A stretch of 64,000 bases of DNA from Bombus terrestris. Taxonomy: Eukaryota; Arthropoda; Insecta; Hymenoptera; Apidae. Below are positions 63,101 to 64,000 of the stretch, piece after piece (position 1 is the stretch's first letter; each line of letters opens with the position of its first letter). The notes under the pieces were generated by a model, which was not told the origin of the DNA, did not search any database, and was given only the letters and a program-made list of their open reading frames with translations. The translations under genes were made by a program, and so were the position numbers. Location: assembly GCF_910591885.1 (NCBI RefSeq), contig NC_063276.1, forward strand, positions 1,922,001-1,986,000, written 5' to 3'.

Positions 63101-64000
63101 GGTTTCTGCGTTTTGCAATGGCGAAGTGTACGAATCTTGGATTTATCCTTCTCGACAGATGTTTCTACCGTAGCGACGCACCTAATATAGATACATTGAC
63201 AAACCACTCGAATACTCGTTAGCGTCCGGTCCCTGTATGAGCTTTCAACTACCAATAAAGCCATTAACAGTGGATAGAATTTCGAAACAGTAGCCGGTAA
63301 GATAAATCGATTCTTTTTCCGAATAAAGGTTCTCGTGGGCAACGATGTATCTTACGGATGAATTCTTCGAAGAAGGTTGCGCCTGTCACCCGACGTCGAC
63401 GGAACAGCTTCGAGAGAAGAACGAATAAATCTTCGTCCTATCATCGTGTGATTATCACGATTTTTAATCAGTTAATATACTGCTGCTCAAGTTGTGCCTT
63501 AACGGTAAAGAATCTTTCCTCGACGATGTTTGCCAAAGAGAACACGTACCTTCTGCGCGGTAGATGCCTGATGTCGTGCGATTACCAAACCTGATTTTGC
63601 ATAGCAAAAGTGATTTTCTCCTACGACTGTTTTGTCCTTTTGTTAAATTATCGTTTGACATTCGTGAGAGTTCCTCGCGATATATGGAAAATAGACGAAG
63701 AAATAAATCGTTAGACGGACGCGTCTACGAACTAGAATTTTTACCAAAAGCAACAAGAGATGACCAAAGCTTTAGAAATACAAATACAAGCTTGAAAAAT
63801 ATTGTTTAACGAACCGTTCTTCATAAATCGACGAAAACTCTTGCCACCAAAGACGTCGACCATCCGTACGAAGCAATTCCACGTTCTTTCGCGTGCTACT
63901 CGGCCAAAGAATTTATTAATGTCCCAGGAAAATGAATTCTCGCGAAACGTTGGACTGCCAACGCGAACACGAGGTCGAGGGAAGAAAAAAGGAACAAAAG

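Larger units (their letters stand above)
59683..64000. other. Intron-like stretch to the window end, no supported exon
   Basis: No following exon with the needed phase is convincing. A 236-codon ATG frame at 62377-63087 lies in a GC-rich patch with opposed open frames and no motif. A CTCTCTAG acceptor-like site at about 63103 is followed by short open frames in all three phases, so no reading can be chosen. The 60.0-62.3 kb part is AT-rich. Confidence 0.45.

Overview
The window looks like deep non-coding DNA, mostly long introns and flanking sequence, from an insect, most likely a hymenopteran and perhaps a bee. This rests on four things. The background is AT-rich with embedded GC-rich patches. 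CpG-containing words such as cgatcg, tcgacg and gttcg are abundant and not depleted. No recognisable transposons are seen. The only convincing coding pieces are short exons with spliceosomal acceptor and donor sites. There is no bacterial-style gene packing. The genus call is inference; nothing in the sequence names the species.

Genes: only a handful of pieces stand out, all on the + strand. The best is an internal exon at 59449-59682, encoding a short helical segment, then (Gln-Ala)7, then a Ser/Thr/Asn-rich linker. A 55-base acidic exon at 51719-51773 joins to it in frame. A probable 3'-terminal exon at 47678-47824, with stop codon and AATAAA downstream, enters in the same phase as the 55-base exon, so it could be an alternative ending of the same gene. 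A 202-base coding-like stretch at 21961-22162 would also splice onto either in phase 0. The simplest reading is one long + strand gene with introns of several to tens of kilobases, running off the right edge. The low-complexity Gln/Ala and Ser/Thr/Asn exon is of the kind common in insect transcription or RNA-binding regulators, but I do not recognise the gene and assign no symbol.

Layout: 1-10 kb is non-coding, with GC patches, a homeodomain-type site cluster and a possible 5' exon at 10160-10282. From 10-42 kb lie long intron-like DNA, splice-ratchet-like sites at 12.9, 24.4 and 25.3 kb, a conserved-element candidate at 17 kb, pyrimidine-rich and microsatellite tracts at 29.6-36.3 kb, a tandem duplication at 35.4 kb and a 52-base hairpin at 39.8 kb. 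From 42-60 kb lie most of the exon pieces, two perfect palindromes (22 and 26 bases) and several weaker exon candidates. From 60-64 kb is intron-like DNA with a strong G-quadruplex motif. Most long open frames in the window sit in GC-rich patches with several frames open on both strands; I do not call them genes.
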